DNA from: Solenopsis invicta
Taxonomy: Eukaryota; Arthropoda; Insecta; Hymenoptera; Formicidae
DNA length: 64,000 bases
NCBI RefSeq assembly: GCF_016802725.1
Contig: NC_052673.1
Coordinates: 6,050,037-6,114,036 of the forward strand
Direction of reading: 5' to 3'
Shown: positions 63,626 to 64,000 of the stretch, piece after piece
How positions within the stretch are numbered: position 1 is the stretch's first letter
Layout: each line of letters opens with the position of its first letter
Position numbers and translations under genes: made by a program
The notes under the pieces: generated by a model
Database searches by the model: none
Seen by the model: the letters and a program-made list of their open reading frames with translations, nothing else
What the model was told of the DNA's origin: nothing

Positions 63626-64000
63626 GGGAAAACTAGTATTGTAGTAACACGGAAAAAGTAGAGCTTACTTGAAAGTGAAAGTTGAAATGATCCAATCGGA
63701 ACCAATCAGAAAATGCCTTAATGTAAGTTGGTAAGAGTGAGCATCTACTTACTCGATTTTTGTGTGGTAGCATTAATAAGCTGATCTTTCCAACAACGCA
63801 GAGCAACGAATGGTTTATGCAGACAATAAAAATTAACTTATGCAGAATCCAATAAAGAATCAATACTAGAATTTCAAGGCTATTGTTTATCAAGACTTTG
63901 GTAAACAAAAGCATTGAAATCCTAATAATAAACTTTACTGGTTTCGGCACAAGTTCATGATTATTGCCTGCATAAATAAGCTTCCGTGTTCTTTCTTCTG
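63626..64000. other. Unassigned AT-rich sequence to window end
   Basis: No gene or repeat recognised. Confidence 0.3.

Noticed and set aside
53751..64000. Upstream Gat-like exons (TM1-TM5)
   Set aside because: Looked for WWN-, glycosylation-loop and TM1 NVWRFP-type motifs; none seen.

Overview
The window looks like nuclear DNA of an insect, probably an ant or another hymenopteran. It has spliced animal exons, an AT-rich non-coding background, and many mariner, piggyBac, hAT, LINE and LTR-element copies. The species call is inference. Only two host exons are visible, both on the minus strand. They are adjacent coding exons of a sodium- and chloride-dependent GABA transporter (SLC6 family, Gat-like): 53376-53750 (TM6-TM8) and 20532-20834 (TM9-TM11). 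They join in phase 0 across an intron of about 32.5 kb (20835-53375). Everything else is intronic or flanking mobile DNA.

Layout. 1-4340: a plus-strand cassette from an endogenous DNA-virus-like or Polinton-like element: the C-terminal part of a capsid-like protein, an RNase H/exonuclease-like protein, and a small two-exon gene. A 1.8-kb near-perfect palindrome interrupts it. 4340-6440: GC-rich tandem duplication, AT-rich DNA and a small hairpin element. 6442-12386: a solo LTR (4-bp duplication CTGT) split by a 3.68-kb hAT transposon (8-bp duplication GATATACA) and by a second palindrome of about 1.3 kb. 12390-20100: nested miniature inverted-repeat elements and a broken mariner. 20532-20834: Gat exon. 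21138-26470: miniature elements, a hAT C-terminal relic and a perfect 39-bp hairpin. 26837-39565: three decayed RNase H-bearing LINEs carrying a mariner, a piggyBac with TTAA duplications, and several miniature elements. 37755-41125: Penelope-like fragments. 41126-44195: a nested set in which a mariner carries a solo LTR. 44264-51016: an apparently intact, young Ty3/Gypsy retrotransposon with gag, a -1 frameshift signal and pol, flanked by AAAA. 53376-53750: Gat exon. 54423-64000: further inverted-repeat elements, a run of four hairpins, a Copia 3-prime relic and a GC-rich stretch without a recognisable gene.

The only protein-coding units that look intact are the two Gat exons, the Gypsy gag and pol, and perhaps the small genes at 575-1099 and 3632-4337. 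The hAT reading frame has a single break in an A8 run; the mariners, piggyBac and LINEs are pseudogenes. All identifications come from reading the sequence and knowledge of the families; no database search was run.
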